Positions 1 through 7,869 of a DNA stretch of 18,613 nt are shown one piece after another. The stretch is from assembly GCA_021775385.1 (NCBI GenBank), contig JAJFHW010000147.1:1-18613 (forward strand). The letters run 5' to 3'. Within the stretch, counting starts at the first letter, position 1. Each line of letters opens with the position of its first letter. The notes under the pieces were generated by a model. It was given only the letters and a program-made list of their open reading frames with translations, was not told where the DNA came from and did not search any database. Position numbers and translations under genes: made by a program. This stretch comes from Hyphomicrobiales bacterium (GTDB lineage Bacteria; Pseudomonadota; Alphaproteobacteria; Rhizobiales; HXMU1428-3).

Positions 1-861
1 TTTTAAAAACTCTTTGGTTATTGGTAGAACCGGGTCTCTATCAGCGATAACTAGTCCAACGCTTTGATATAACTCAGGTTCTTCGAGGTGAACATATGTT
101 AGCTCGTCAAGCATACCGTATGATGAGAGGTATAGGAGTGGGAGAATTGACGCGTATTTGCCCGTGGCTATATGTCCCATAATCACCGCGAATGAATTGG
201 TTTCGACTTTGATTGTGGGGTCCACACTTATTGTGTCGAACACACCATTAATAATGCGCCTGTTTTGCATATCTTTTGTTAATAGGCAAAGAGGGTATTT
301 TGCGGCTTCTGACCATGAAATGTCTGTTAAATTGTCTCCAACCATTTGTTTGGAGGCAACGAACATGTAACTTTCATTGTAAAGATGAATGCCTTGTACG
401 CCACTTAAGGGTTCGCATTCCAGGTAGGTGATTGCAGCGTGAAGGCTAAAATCATCAAGCCCGCGTTGAATATCATCACTTGTTAGAGAAATTATTTTTG
501 GTTGGACAAGAGGGTGTTTTTCACAGAACCGACTGATCAATACTGAAACGTAGGGGAGTGCTGTTGGCACAACGCCAATTGTAAAATCACCGGAAAGAAC
601 ATTTCTGGCTGTGTCAATATCTTGAATTAGTCCGTCGCAATTTGCGATGACACGTCGTGCCCAGGTTAGAACGATTTTACCTTCGTGGGTAAAGCCGCCA
701 AATCTATGGCCACGTTCAACGATCGGAACGCCGAGCTCATCTTCTAATTTTCTGATGCGCGTTGAGAATGCTGGTTGAGAAATATTACAAGCGTCTGCTG
801 CTCGCGCAAAATGTTCGTGTTTTGATAGAGCTATGATTAAACGTAAATCTTTGACATCCAT
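1..861 (-). CDS. LysR-type transcriptional regulator (C-terminus cut by window edge)
   Basis: A LysR-family DNA-binding regulator, read from ATG at 861 to the window edge without a stop: 287 residues, where the family is usually about 300, so only a short tail is missing. Residues about 3-60 form the winged helix-turn-helix: FARAADACNISQPAFSTRI followed by KLEDELG is the classic LysR recognition region. The rest looks like the periplasmic-binding-type effector domain (TIGVVPTALP near residue 95). A GGGAGG ribosome-binding site lies about 10 bases before the ATG. It follows S-formylglutathione hydrolase on the same strand with a 135-base gap, so control of the neighbouring formaldehyde-oxidation genes is plausible. 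The effector is unknown and nothing in the sequence proves the target. Confidence 0.9.
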   Translation of the reverse strand, partial: MDVKDLRLIIALSKHEHFARAADACNISQPAFSTRIRKLEDELGVPIVERGHRFGGFTHEGKIVLTWARRVIANCDGLIQDIDTARNVLSGDFTIGVVPTALPYVSVLISRFCEKHPLVQPKIISLTSDDIQRGLDDFSLHAAITYLECEPLSGVQGIHLYNESYMFVASKQMVGDNLTDISWSEAAKYPLCLLTKDMQNRRIINGVFDTISVDPTIKVETNSFAVIMGHIATGKYASILPLLYLSSYGMLDELTYVHLEEPELYQSVGLVIADRDPVLPITKEFLK

Positions 862-946
862 ACGACAATAGACCTCCCTCTATTGTTTGGTGTTTTTGAT
901 CTGCCCTTATTATTTTTATTGTATCATAAGATTAGCAGATTGTATT

Positions 947-980
947 TGATAATGAATGCAAATAATCACGTTCATTATCA
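947..980. promoter_or_regulatory. Perfect 10-bp inverted repeat upstream of the LysR gene
   Basis: TGATAATGAA at 947-956 is repeated inverted as TTCATTATCA at 971-980, separated by 14 bases. It sits between the stop of S-formylglutathione hydrolase and the LysR start, 86 bases before that ATG. It could be an autoregulatory operator, since LysR proteins usually bind dyads with T-N11-A cores, or an AT-rich stem ending the upstream transcript. No U-tract follows on either strand, which favours an operator slightly. Confidence 0.45.
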
Positions 981-996
981 TTACTTATTATTATTA

Positions 997-1842
997 TTAA
1001 CTTTTTATAGATTTTGCATGATGAGCGATATGATCTTCCATGAATGTTGCTATGAAAAAGTAACTATGATCATAACCTGGTTGCATGCGTAGATTGATGG
1101 GGTGGTTGTTGTCACTAGCAGCTTTTGATAACAGCTCAGGTTTTAATTGTTCTGTTAAAAATGGATCTGCATCGCCTTGGTCAATTAATAAGGGCAAGCG
1201 CTCTGTTGCGACTGAAATCATATGACAAGTGTCATGTTTTTTCCAGGTTTCTTGATTGCTACCTAAGTAACCGCCTAATGCTTTTTGGCCCCAAGGACAA
1301 TTAATAGGTGATGAAATTGGAGAAAATGCAGAAACTGATTTGTACATTCCTGGGTTATTTAATGCGATGGTAAGTGCGCCGTGCCCACCCATTGAATGGC
1401 CGAAAATGCCAGCTCGTTCTGGATCAACGTTAAAGTTCTCATTTACTAATGCTGGCAGTTCTTTCGTTATGTAATCATACATATGATAATGTGATGCAAA
1501 CGGTGCTTCAGTTGCATTCACATAAAAACCGGCGGCTAGTCCAAAGTCATAAGCTGCTTCTGGATCATCGGCAACACCCTCACCACGTGGGCTCGTATCT
1601 GGCGCAACGATGGCTATCCCATGTTTACTGGCGTAGGCTTGAGCTCCTGCTTTGGTTACAAAATTTTCATCTGTGCAGGTGAGACCAGAGAGCCAATATA
1701 CGAGTGGGACTTTATTTGTTTCAGCTTCTTTTGGTAAATAGATGCTGAAGGTCATGGTGCAGTTACATGATGATGATTTGTGCTCAAAACGTTTTTGTTG
1801 TCCGTCGTAAGATTTGACGCTTGAGAGTTCAGTTAATGACAT
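997..1842 (-). CDS. fghA: S-formylglutathione hydrolase (esterase D family)
   Basis: Hydrolyses S-formylglutathione to formate and glutathione in the cytoplasm, the second step of glutathione-dependent formaldehyde oxidation. The 281-residue length is normal for the family. The alpha/beta-hydrolase features are clear: LSGLTCTDENF (51-61) near the oxyanion hole, the nucleophile elbow GHSMGG with Ser150, the acid in DQGDADPFL (221-229), and the catalytic histidine in GYDHSYFF (His259). The start at 1842 has only a weak purine-rich ribosome site. It lies 169 bases downstream of formaldehyde dehydrogenase on the same strand, with a hairpin between them, so it may be co-transcribed by read-through or have its own promoter. 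The symbol fghA is used in alphaproteobacteria; frmB is the E. coli name. Confidence 0.95.
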   Translation of the reverse strand: MSLTELSSVKSYDGQQKRFEHKSSSCNCTMTFSIYLPKEAETNKVPLVYWLSGLTCTDENFVTKAGAQAYASKHGIAIVAPDTSPRGEGVADDPEAAYDFGLAAGFYVNATEAPFASHYHMYDYITKELPALVNENFNVDPERAGIFGHSMGGHGALTIALNNPGMYKSVSAFSPISSPINCPWGQKALGGYLGSNQETWKKHDTCHMISVATERLPLLIDQGDADPFLTEQLKPELLSKAASDNNHPINLRMQPGYDHSYFFIATFMEDHIAHHAKSIKS

Positions 1843-1960
1843 TTTTCTTGATCCATTTTCTTGCGATAGGATTTTTTATCTATCTTAAAATTTATGAATT
1901 TTTGCTTTGAACTTTGAATTGGCACCTAGATTTAAAAAATGTTTGGAGGCCATTCAAACA

Positions 1961-1980
1961 GGAGGAGCAAAGCCCCTCCC
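1961..1980 (-). terminator. Hairpin after formaldehyde dehydrogenase
   Basis: On the minus strand GGAGGGGC pairs with GCTCCTCC around a 3-base loop (plus-strand arms 1961-1968 and 1972-1979; one G-U pair). It lies about 32 bases beyond the dehydrogenase stop. The tract after it (TGTTTG) is only moderately T-rich, so termination is probably partial, allowing some read-through into S-formylglutathione hydrolase. Confidence 0.55.
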
Positions 1981-2011
1981 ATTTGTGTTTATGAGTTAAG
2001 GTTTGTTCGTA

Positions 2012-3139
2012 TTAATACTGAACAACGCCTCTTATGCTTTCACCACGGTGCATTAGGTCGAAGCCTTTGTTGATGTCTTCAAGAGGCATTTTGTGAGTGA
2101 TCATTGGATCAATTTCAATTTTTCCTTCCATGTACCAGTCAACGATTTTAGGCACATCTGTGCGGCCACGAGCGCCACCAAAGGCTGTTCCTCGCCAATT
2201 TCTGCCTGTAACAAGTTGGAATGGACGGGTTGAAATTTCAGCACCAGCTGGAGCCACGCCGATGATGATGCTCTCGCCCCAGCCTTTGTGACAGGCTTCA
2301 AGGGCCGTGCGCATAACATTAACATTACCTGTTGCGTCAAATGTGTAATCTGCGCCGCCGCCATCTAGGCCGCCTCTGTTGGTCATGTTAACGAGATGGG
2401 CAACTAGATCACCTTCAACTTCAGTTGGGTTGACAAAATCAGTCATACCGAAGCGTTCTGCCATAGATTTTTTAGAGTCATTGATATCAACGCCAATGAT
2501 CCTGTCTGCACCAGCTAAGCGACAGCCTTGAACAACATTAAGACCGATACCACCTAGACCGAATACAATACAGCTTGAACCGATTTCTACATCAGCAGTG
2601 TAGATTGCAGCTCCAACACCTGTTGTTACACCGCAACCGATGTAGCAAACACTATCGAATGGAGCATCTTGGCGAATTTTTGCAAGTGAGATTTCTGGAA
2701 GAACTGTATATTCTGAGAAAGTTGAACAGCCCATATAGTGATAGATGGGTTCTCCGCCGATTGAAAAACGAGATGTTCCATCTGGCATGACACCCTGGCC
2801 TTGAGTAGAGCGAACTCTTTGGCAAAGGTTAGTTTTTGGGTTTAGGCAATATTCACAAGTGCGGCACTCGGCTGTATAGAGAGGGATGACATGATCACCC
2901 TTTTTAAGACTTGTTACACCTGGTCCCGTATCAACGACAATGCCAGCACCCTCGTGACCTAGAATAGAAGGGAAAATCCCTTCAGGGTCATCGCCAGACA
3001 AAGTGAATGCATCTGTGTGGCATAGGCCAGTTGCTTTGATTTGGACTAGGACCTCGCCTGCTTTTGGTCCTTCCAAATTAACGGTTGTGACTTCTAGCGG
3101 TGCTCCAGCTTTTGTTGCGATTGCAGCTCTGACTTCCAT
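2012..3139 (-). CDS. S-(hydroxymethyl)glutathione dehydrogenase / class III alcohol dehydrogenase
   Basis: Oxidises S-hydroxymethylglutathione, formed from formaldehyde and glutathione, to S-formylglutathione with NAD. It is a zinc medium-chain dehydrogenase. From the ATG at 3139 the protein has 375 residues, matching the family. Catalytic zinc ligands are Cys40 (GLCHTD), His62 (GHEGAG) and Cys169 (GCGVTTG). The structural zinc cysteines are 92, 95, 98 and 106. The NAD fold motif GLGGIG is at 194-199. An in-frame ATG at 3208 would add 23 residues unlike the family and lacks a ribosome site, whereas AGGGGA stands about 10 bases before 3139, so I chose the inner start. It heads the minus-strand formaldehyde-oxidation genes. 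Known names are adhC, frmA, flhA or hdnA depending on organism, so I leave the symbol empty. Confidence 0.95.
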   Translation of the reverse strand: MEVRAAIATKAGAPLEVTTVNLEGPKAGEVLVQIKATGLCHTDAFTLSGDDPEGIFPSILGHEGAGIVVDTGPGVTSLKKGDHVIPLYTAECRTCEYCLNPKTNLCQRVRSTQGQGVMPDGTSRFSIGGEPIYHYMGCSTFSEYTVLPEISLAKIRQDAPFDSVCYIGCGVTTGVGAAIYTADVEIGSSCIVFGLGGIGLNVVQGCRLAGADRIIGVDINDSKKSMAERFGMTDFVNPTEVEGDLVAHLVNMTNRGGLDGGGADYTFDATGNVNVMRTALEACHKGWGESIIIGVAPAGAEISTRPFQLVTGRNWRGTAFGGARGRTDVPKIVDWYMEGKIEIDPMITHKMPLEDINKGFDLMHRGESIRGVVQY

Positions 3140-3444
3140 GTTTGCTTGTTCCCCTGAACTGTAAGTGTGTGTAATTGGACCAGTTGGTATTACCTCTGGC
3201 CTATTCATTTTATGAAATTGTAAACTAAGATTTGAATCTCTTATCCTTCTCTCAGTTTACGTGCTAATATTTTGCTATCAAGAATAAAGTGATCAAAAAT
3301 TGGTTCATTTGACTAATAAGCTGATAGCTTGAGGTTATCAATCAAGCGTCGGATTATAATGTATTCGAATGGATATTTGAGATATGATCTTTAGAGAATG
3401 TTCTTATTTTCTGAAATTTCATAAAACCGGGAGATACTTTATAT
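3140..3444. promoter_or_regulatory. Divergent intergenic region between formaldehyde dehydrogenase and the exported protein gene
   Basis: About 300 AT-rich bases between two divergently transcribed genes; they must hold both promoters. Two overlapping small dyads are visible: TGATA-N9-TATCA (3322-3340) and GCTTGA-N9-TCAAGC (3327-3347). Either could be a regulator site; the first shares TGATA/TATCA ends with the dyad in front of the LysR gene. GGGAG at 3429-3433 is the ribosome site of the gene starting at 3445. I could not place convincing -35/-10 pairs. Confidence 0.4.
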
Positions 3445-4329
3445 ATGTCTTTTCTCTTGCCGCGTCCTATAAAGCAGTATTCTTTAAATAGGTTTTTCGC
3501 TTCATTAATTCTCATTGTTTTTTCATTTAGTCTTTTGTTTAGTATGCAGACCCTATTTTCTAGTGGGGCAGTTGCTGTTGAACAAAAAGATGGTAAATCA
3601 GATAATAAAAAATATGGGTATAATGAAGTCGAGACATTGGTCTTTGATTTTCCTCACATGGATAATGTGAGTTTTGGTCAAACTGTAAAATATAATTTTG
3701 AACGTACCGGTGTGTTTGGTGATAATTTTAAAGATACGATTGAGCTAGTGGTTTCTAAGGGAGAAGGGAAGAATAATAAATCCGTTGGGTTTAATTTCTT
3801 CTCAGGTAAGAATAATAGACCGTACCCTCCGTTTGGATTTGTTAAATCTAATCCTTTGCTTACTCTTTATTTCAATAAAGATGCTTGGGATCTCTCTCGT
3901 AAAATTAAAGCTAAGGGAACTGCGAACTTTTTAAGAAACCGTATTGTTAGTGGTATAAGTGCGGTAAAAACTATTGGTAAGACTGTTTGTAAATATAATG
4001 GTGTGGACTATCCAGGACAGGTTATCTCATTTGAACCTTACAAAGGAAATGAGAGCAGTCATCATTTGGTTCATTATGCTTTGATTAAATATGAACTCAC
4101 ACTTTCAAAAGATATTCCTGGGGGCTTGTGTAAGATCAAGTCTGTTGTTCCTCAACATGTTGGTGGTGTACCGGACCATATTCGTAAAAAAATAAAGAAG
4201 GCAGGAATGGTTCAGTTAGCTAAAGAGACAGAGCTTGTGACATCGCTCAAAGATGTAAAGAAGCCTTTATTAATTGAAGTTTTAACTTTTGATAGCGTTC
4301 GCCAAACGGGCGTTGCAAAGTCTGACTAG
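3445..4329 (+). CDS. Exported protein of unknown function upstream of xoxF
   Basis: I do not recognise this 294-residue protein. The N-terminus is a long signal peptide or anchor: basic residues to about 16, a hydrophobic run 17-39, then GAVA followed by VEQKDG, a plausible signal peptidase cut after Ala44. The mature part is rich in Lys, Asn, Phe and Tyr, with only two cysteines (182 and 229), which could form one disulfide in the periplasm. Predicted strands such as VETLVFDFP and GQTVKYNFE suggest a beta-rich fold. The ATG follows GGGAG with an 11-base gap. It is divergent from formaldehyde dehydrogenase and 121 bases before another exported protein, then the xoxF leader. A role linked to periplasmic methanol oxidation is only suggested by position. 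Confidence 0.8.
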   Translation: MSFLLPRPIKQYSLNRFFASLILIVFSFSLLFSMQTLFSSGAVAVEQKDGKSDNKKYGYNEVETLVFDFPHMDNVSFGQTVKYNFERTGVFGDNFKDTIELVVSKGEGKNNKSVGFNFFSGKNNRPYPPFGFVKSNPLLTLYFNKDAWDLSRKIKAKGTANFLRNRIVSGISAVKTIGKTVCKYNGVDYPGQVISFEPYKGNESSHHLVHYALIKYELTLSKDIPGGLCKIKSVVPQHVGGVPDHIRKKIKKAGMVQLAKETELVTSLKDVKKPLLIEVLTFDSVRQTGVAKSD

Positions 4330-4450
4330 TTGCTACTAGATGCAAATCTGAGAGGTGGTTAATTTCAATTTTCTCGGATTTTCTTATGCTTTTAAATTGT
4401 TTCATTTTCTTAAATGCTTCAGTGTTTTTTTGAGGGGAATTTTTAGATTT

Positions 4451-4819
4451 ATGAGTTTTATGAAAAAGATGATACATTATGTTGTGCTTGCTACATTTGT
4501 GATGTTTAGCACTTTATCTAATACGGCTTTGCAAGCCGCTGAAAACAACCCTTATCCAACAGTCGTAATTGCCGATTATGTGTTTGGGTGTATGGGTTCC
4601 AATGGACAAACAAGACAAGCACTTGAACAATGTTCTTGCAGTATAGATGTTATCGCATCAATCATTGCGTATGGTGATTATGAGAAGGCTGAAACTGTTT
4701 TGAGTTTGCGGAGGCTCTCTGGTGAAAAGGCTGCGTTTTATAAAAACGCAGAGCAATACAAATCGGCTGTTGATGAGCTTAGGCGCGCGCAGGCAGAAGC
4801 AGAAGTTAGGTGTTTTTAA
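4451..4819 (+). CDS. Small exported four-cysteine protein upstream of xoxF
   Basis: A 122-residue exported protein of no function I can name. Signal peptide about 1-30 (MSFMKKM, hydrophobic stretch, ALQAA cut before ENN). The mature chain has four cysteines: FGC47, then Cys61 and Cys63 in QCSCS, and Cys121 in the C-terminal RCF, consistent with two disulfides or a redox role. The second half (70-120) is helical and ends in an Arg/Ala/Glu-rich amphipathic segment. The open frame extends upstream to 4355, but GAGGGG at 4432-4437 lies before the ATG at 4451 and the signal peptide starts there, so I use 4451. It ends in a clear terminator. Its position directly before xoxF suggests a quinoprotein-associated periplasmic factor (inference). 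Confidence 0.75.
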   Translation: MSFMKKMIHYVVLATFVMFSTLSNTALQAAENNPYPTVVIADYVFGCMGSNGQTRQALEQCSCSIDVIASIIAYGDYEKAETVLSLRRLSGEKAAFYKNAEQYKSAVDELRRAQAEAEVRCF

Positions 4820-4862
4820 GCAGCGTGCTCACTTTTTAAACCATTGATTTTCAATGATAATA

Positions 4863-4892
4863 TGGCTCCGTTTTTTGCGGAGCTATTTTTTT
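4863..4892 (+). terminator. Rho-independent terminator before the xoxF leader
   Basis: GCTCCG (4865-4870) pairs with CGGAGC (4878-4883) around a 7-base loop. Two more outer pairs, one of them G-U, extend the stem to 4863-4885, and seven T's follow (4886-4892). It lies 44 bases after the small four-cysteine gene and separates that transcript from xoxF. A second small hairpin, CATTGA-TTT-TCAATG (4842-4856), precedes it. Confidence 0.85.
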
Positions 4893-5316
4893 GTTTTGAA
4901 ATTTTTTGTTTATGCTGTTTGTTTTTTAGCTATTGTTATTTCTAATTTACGTCTTAAATTTTGAAATAATGATTTAACTCTAAAATGATTTTGTTCGCTT
5001 TGTGTGGTTAATATTGAATTGATTATTTGTTGCCGTTATTTCCTCATTCAAATTTAAGAATTCTCTGAGGGTTGCAGACTTTTCTGAAGGGCGTAAGCTA
5101 AGTTTTGTAATTGGGAGGAAATTATTACATGAGGTGTTTTAAGTACCCTTAATTTTTTTCAAGATAATAATATAAAACTTAAACTTGGAAGAATGAAAGA
5201 TATCTAGCATCTATCTTGTTTTTTGTTTCCTCAAAATTATGAATAAAACTGTGTTCGAAAAGTTGAACCTGAAACATTTTCAGGGAAAAACTAAAATTAA
5301 TAGGGAAGGGACGCAT
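4893..5316 (+). promoter_or_regulatory. Long AT-rich leader/promoter region of xoxF
   Basis: About 420 bases between the preceding terminator and the xoxF start, strongly AT-rich. It must hold the xoxF promoter, but I cannot fix a single -35/-10 pair. It contains a very good ribosome-binding site (GGGAGGA, 5113-5119) in front of a seven-codon open frame at 5129-5152, followed by a T-run at about 5153-5159. GGGAAGGG at 5303-5310 is the xoxF ribosome site. The length suggests a regulated untranslated leader. Confidence 0.5.
5129..5152 (+). CDS. Possible seven-codon leader peptide ahead of xoxF
   Basis: ATG at 5129 reads MRCFKYP and stops at TAA (5150-5152). The start has one of the best ribosome sites in the window, GGGAGGA with a 9-base spacer, although no longer frame follows. 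A T-rich run comes immediately after the stop. Short translated leaders of this kind can couple translation to transcription of the next gene, here xoxF 165 bases downstream. There is no repeated regulatory codon, so the mechanism is unknown and the frame could be chance. Confidence 0.3.
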   Translation: MRCFKYP

Positions 5317-7101
5317 ATGAGGAAATTATTGCTCTCAGCAATAGCGGTTGCCATGACCATTTCGGCTGCACCAGTGGCGCAGGCGAATGACAAACTTATG
5401 GCACTCTCAAATGACGCGAACAATTGGGCGATGCCAACTGGCGACTATGCCAATACGCGTTATTCTAAACTTAGCGATATCACTGCAGCAAATGTTGGGT
5501 CATTAAAAGTAGCCTGGACATTTTCTACTGGTGTTCTTCGCGGTCACGAAGGTAATCCATTGGTTATTGGCGATATGATGTATGTTCATACACCATTTCC
5601 AAACAATGTTTATGGCTTAAACCTGAATGATGGTAAAATTGTTTGGCGCTATGAGCCGAAACAGGATCCTGCTGTTATTCCAATTATGTGCTGTGACACG
5701 GTTAACCGTGGCGTTGCATATGGTGATGGTAAAATCATTCTTCACCAAGCTGATACAAACGTTGTTGCACTAGATGCAAAAACAGGTAAGCAAATTTGGA
5801 AAACCACTAATGGTAATCCAAAAATTGGTGAATCTGGTACATCAGCACCAATGATTGTAAAAGATAAGGTTCTTGTTGGTATTTCTGGTGGTGAATTTGG
5901 TGTTCGCTGTCACGTTACTGCTTATGACCTTAAAACCGGTGCGCAATCTTGGCGTGCTTATTCTATGGGACCAGATAGCGATATCTTGGTTGACCCTGCA
6001 AAAACAACACACATGGGTAAACCTGTTGGTAAAGACAGTGGTACTAACACCTGGAAAGGTGACCAATGGAAAATTGGTGGTGGTTGTACATGGGGTTGGT
6101 TGTCATATGATCCAGAAACAAACCTAGTTTATTATGGTACTGGTAACCCATCTACATGGAACCCTAAGCAACGTCCTGGTGATAATCGTTGGTCGATGAC
6201 TATCATGGCTCGTGATGCTGACACTGGTATGGCTAAATGGTTCTACCAAATGACTCCACACGATGAGTGGGATTATGATGGCATCAATGAAATGATCCTA
6301 GTTAACCAAAAAGTTAAAGGCAAAATGCGCAAGGTTCTTGTTCACTTTGACCGTAACGGTTTTGGTTACACAATGGATCGTGTAACTGGTGAACTTCTTG
6401 TCGCTGAAAAGTATGACCCTGCTGTTAACTGGGCTACTCACGTCGACATGAAGACTGGCCGTCCTCAAGTTGTATCTAAATATTCAACTGAGCAAAACGG
6501 CCCAGATGTTAACTCTAAAAACATCTGTCCAGCAGCGTTAGGTTCAAAAGACCAGCAGCCTGCTGCATTCTCACCTAAGACTGGATTGTTCTATGTTCCT
6601 ACAAACCACGTTTGCATGGACTACGAACCTTTCCGTGTAACATATACACCGGGCCAGCCATATGTTGGTGCAACTCTTTCAATGTACCCACCTAAAGGTG
6701 AAAGCCACACAGGTAACTTCATTGCTTGGGATGCAACCAAAGGTAAAATCGTTTGGTCTAACAAAGAACAATTCTCTGTTTGGTCAGGTGCACTTGCTAC
6801 AGCTGGTGGTGTTGTATTCTACGGTACTCTTGAAGGGTATCTAAAAGCTGTTGATGCTAAAACAGGTAAAGAACTTTATAAGTTCCGCACACCTTCAGGC
6901 ATCATTGGTAACGTGATGACATATACACATGGTGGTAAACAGTATATTGCTATCTTGTCAGGTGTTGGTGGTTGGGCCGGTATTGGTCTTGCAGCTGGTC
7001 TGACAGATCCTACCGCTGGTCTTGGCGCTGTAGGTAACTATGCTGGATTATCTAACTACACACGTCTTGGTGGTTCATTAACGGTATTCTCCTTACCGTA
7101 A
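5317..7101 (+). CDS. xoxF: Lanthanide-dependent PQQ methanol dehydrogenase XoxF
   Basis: Periplasmic quinoprotein that oxidises methanol, passing electrons to cytochrome XoxG. From the ATG at 5317 (GGGAAGGG, 6-base spacer) it has 594 residues. The upstream in-frame ATG at 5239 lacks a ribosome site and would put 26 residues before the signal peptide. Signal peptide 1-23 ends APVAQA before NDKLM. The PQQ-stacking vicinal disulfide is Cys125-Cys126. Metal-site residues match Glu193 (GGEFG) and Asn277 (GTGNP). The catalytic segment EWDYDGINE carries Asp319 and, two residues on, Asp321, the extra aspartate that marks lanthanide enzymes; calcium MxaF has Ala there. Beta-propeller tryptophan repeats ([29 protein letters not shown]) recur. 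Codons look optimised (AAC, GGT, CGT), as expected of an abundant protein. Xox clade 5-like, but the clade is not proven by eye. Confidence 0.96.
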   Translation: MRKLLLSAIAVAMTISAAPVAQANDKLMALSNDANNWAMPTGDYANTRYSKLSDITAANVGSLKVAWTFSTGVLRGHEGNPLVIGDMMYVHTPFPNNVYGLNLNDGKIVWRYEPKQDPAVIPIMCCDTVNRGVAYGDGKIILHQADTNVVALDAKTGKQIWKTTNGNPKIGESGTSAPMIVKDKVLVGISGGEFGVRCHVTAYDLKTGAQSWRAYSMGPDSDILVDPAKTTHMGKPVGKDSGTNTWKGDQWKIGGGCTWGWLSYDPETNLVYYGTGNPSTWNPKQRPGDNRWSMTIMARDADTGMAKWFYQMTPHDEWDYDGINEMILVNQKVKGKMRKVLVHFDRNGFGYTMDRVTGELLVAEKYDPAVNWATHVDMKTGRPQVVSKYSTEQNGPDVNSKNICPAALGSKDQQPAAFSPKTGLFYVPTNHVCMDYEPFRVTYTPGQPYVGATLSMYPPKGESHTGNFIAWDATKGKIVWSNKEQFSVWSGALATAGGVVFYGTLEGYLKAVDAKTGKELYKFRTPSGIIGNVMTYTHGGKQYIAILSGVGGWAGIGLAAGLTDPTAGLGAVGNYAGLSNYTRLGGSLTVFSLP

Positions 7102-7135
7102 ACCGCTGAGAGTATTGCTCCATATTCCAAGGTGT

Positions 7136-7176
7136 GACCCAGCAGCTAATCTTTTAAAGTTGCTGGGTCTTTTTTT
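7136..7176 (+). terminator. Strong terminator between xoxF and xoxG
   Basis: GACCCAGCAGCT (7136-7147) pairs with AGTTGCTGGGTC (7158-7169), twelve pairs including one G-U, with a 10-base loop, followed directly by seven T's (7170-7176). It is a canonical intrinsic terminator 34 bases after the xoxF stop and would make most xoxF mRNA end before xoxG. Confidence 0.92.
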
Positions 7177-7200
7177 CTAAAATTAATCATAATTAAAATG

Positions 7201-7206
7201 TATAAT
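7201..7206 (+). promoter_or_regulatory. Possible -10 element for xoxG
   Basis: A perfect TATAAT lies 35 bases before the xoxG start, downstream of the xoxF terminator. No good -35 hexamer is seen at 16-18 bases upstream in the A/T-rich stretch, so in this AT-rich sequence the match may be chance. If real it would let xoxGJ be expressed independently of xoxF. Confidence 0.3.
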
Positions 7207-7240
7207 AAATGTAAATTTCATTGGGAGGATGAATTAGAAA

Positions 7241-7864
7241 ATGATGAGAGTATTGTTTACTCGGGTGGGGCTCGTGTCATTATTGGTGATGTCATTGAGC
7301 AGTTTTGTTCAAGCTGGTTCAGTTGATGAGATTGTATCTCACTCCAATTCAAAAACGTCAAAAATATTCAAGGTTGCTGCTAATGATGTTCATCTTGCAG
7401 CTGCTGATGCGTCTTCGCTGCCTGATGGTAAGTATAAAGAAGATGGTAAGTATTTTGATAAAGAGGACGAGCCTACTTATAATAAGAATGATAAGGATCA
7501 GTGGGATTGGTTAACCTTTAACGGCAACCGCCGCTATCACGCTGAGTGTCATGTCTGTCATGGGCCGCTGGGGCTTGGAAGTAGTTTTGCGCCGGCACTT
7601 GCTGAAAGCATGAAGACCATGACATATGATCAGTTTAGAGAAACTGTGACCAATGGACGTAGCATTAAACAAACAGATGGTTCGTCGAATGTGATGCCAG
7701 CTTTTGGTACAAATAAAAATGTTATGTGTTTCGTTGATGACTTTTATGTTTACCTTAAAGCTAGAGCCGATGGTGCTATGGGGAAAGTGTTCCATAATAA
7801 ACTGAAAAAAGAATCTAAGTCAAAAGAGATTCGTGAAGAAGAAGACGCATGTTTTGGAGATTAA
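7241..7864 (+). CDS. xoxG: Cytochrome c XoxG, electron acceptor of methanol dehydrogenase
   Basis: Periplasmic c-type cytochrome that takes electrons from XoxF, 207 residues. Signal peptide about 1-25 (hydrophobic run, ending VQA before GSVDE). A charged Lys/Asp-rich linker (61-88) precedes the cytochrome domain. The single haem site is CHVCH (Cys103, Cys106, His107), with the likely axial methionine Met152 in VMPAFG. Two further cysteines, 163 and 204, give the four-cysteine pattern known for the methanol-metabolism-related cytochrome family (TIGR03874 as I recall it). The ribosome site GGGAGGA at 7223-7229 serves ATG 7241; an ATG at 7244 is the alternative. It runs almost into xoxJ (5-base gap), so the two are an operon. 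The C-terminus is highly charged (KESKSKEIREEEDACFGD). Confidence 0.93.
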   Translation: MMRVLFTRVGLVSLLVMSLSSFVQAGSVDEIVSHSNSKTSKIFKVAANDVHLAAADASSLPDGKYKEDGKYFDKEDEPTYNKNDKDQWDWLTFNGNRRYHAECHVCHGPLGLGSSFAPALAESMKTMTYDQFRETVTNGRSIKQTDGSSNVMPAFGTNKNVMCFVDDFYVYLKARADGAMGKVFHNKLKKESKSKEIREEEDACFGD

Positions 7865-7869
7865 GATAT

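Noticed and set aside
883..1092. A 69-codon plus-strand frame between the LysR and S-formylglutathione hydrolase genes
   Set aside because: It runs antisense into the hydrolase and lacks a ribosome site; the sequence is better explained by the inverted repeat and the gene end.
4355..4450. Extra N-terminal 32 residues of the small four-cysteine protein
   Set aside because: The ribosome site and the signal peptide are both at 4451; the extension would put a Phe-rich stretch before the signal peptide.
5239..5316. Longer N-terminus of XoxF
   Set aside because: No ribosome site at 5239, and the 26 extra residues precede a normal signal peptide with its own strong site.
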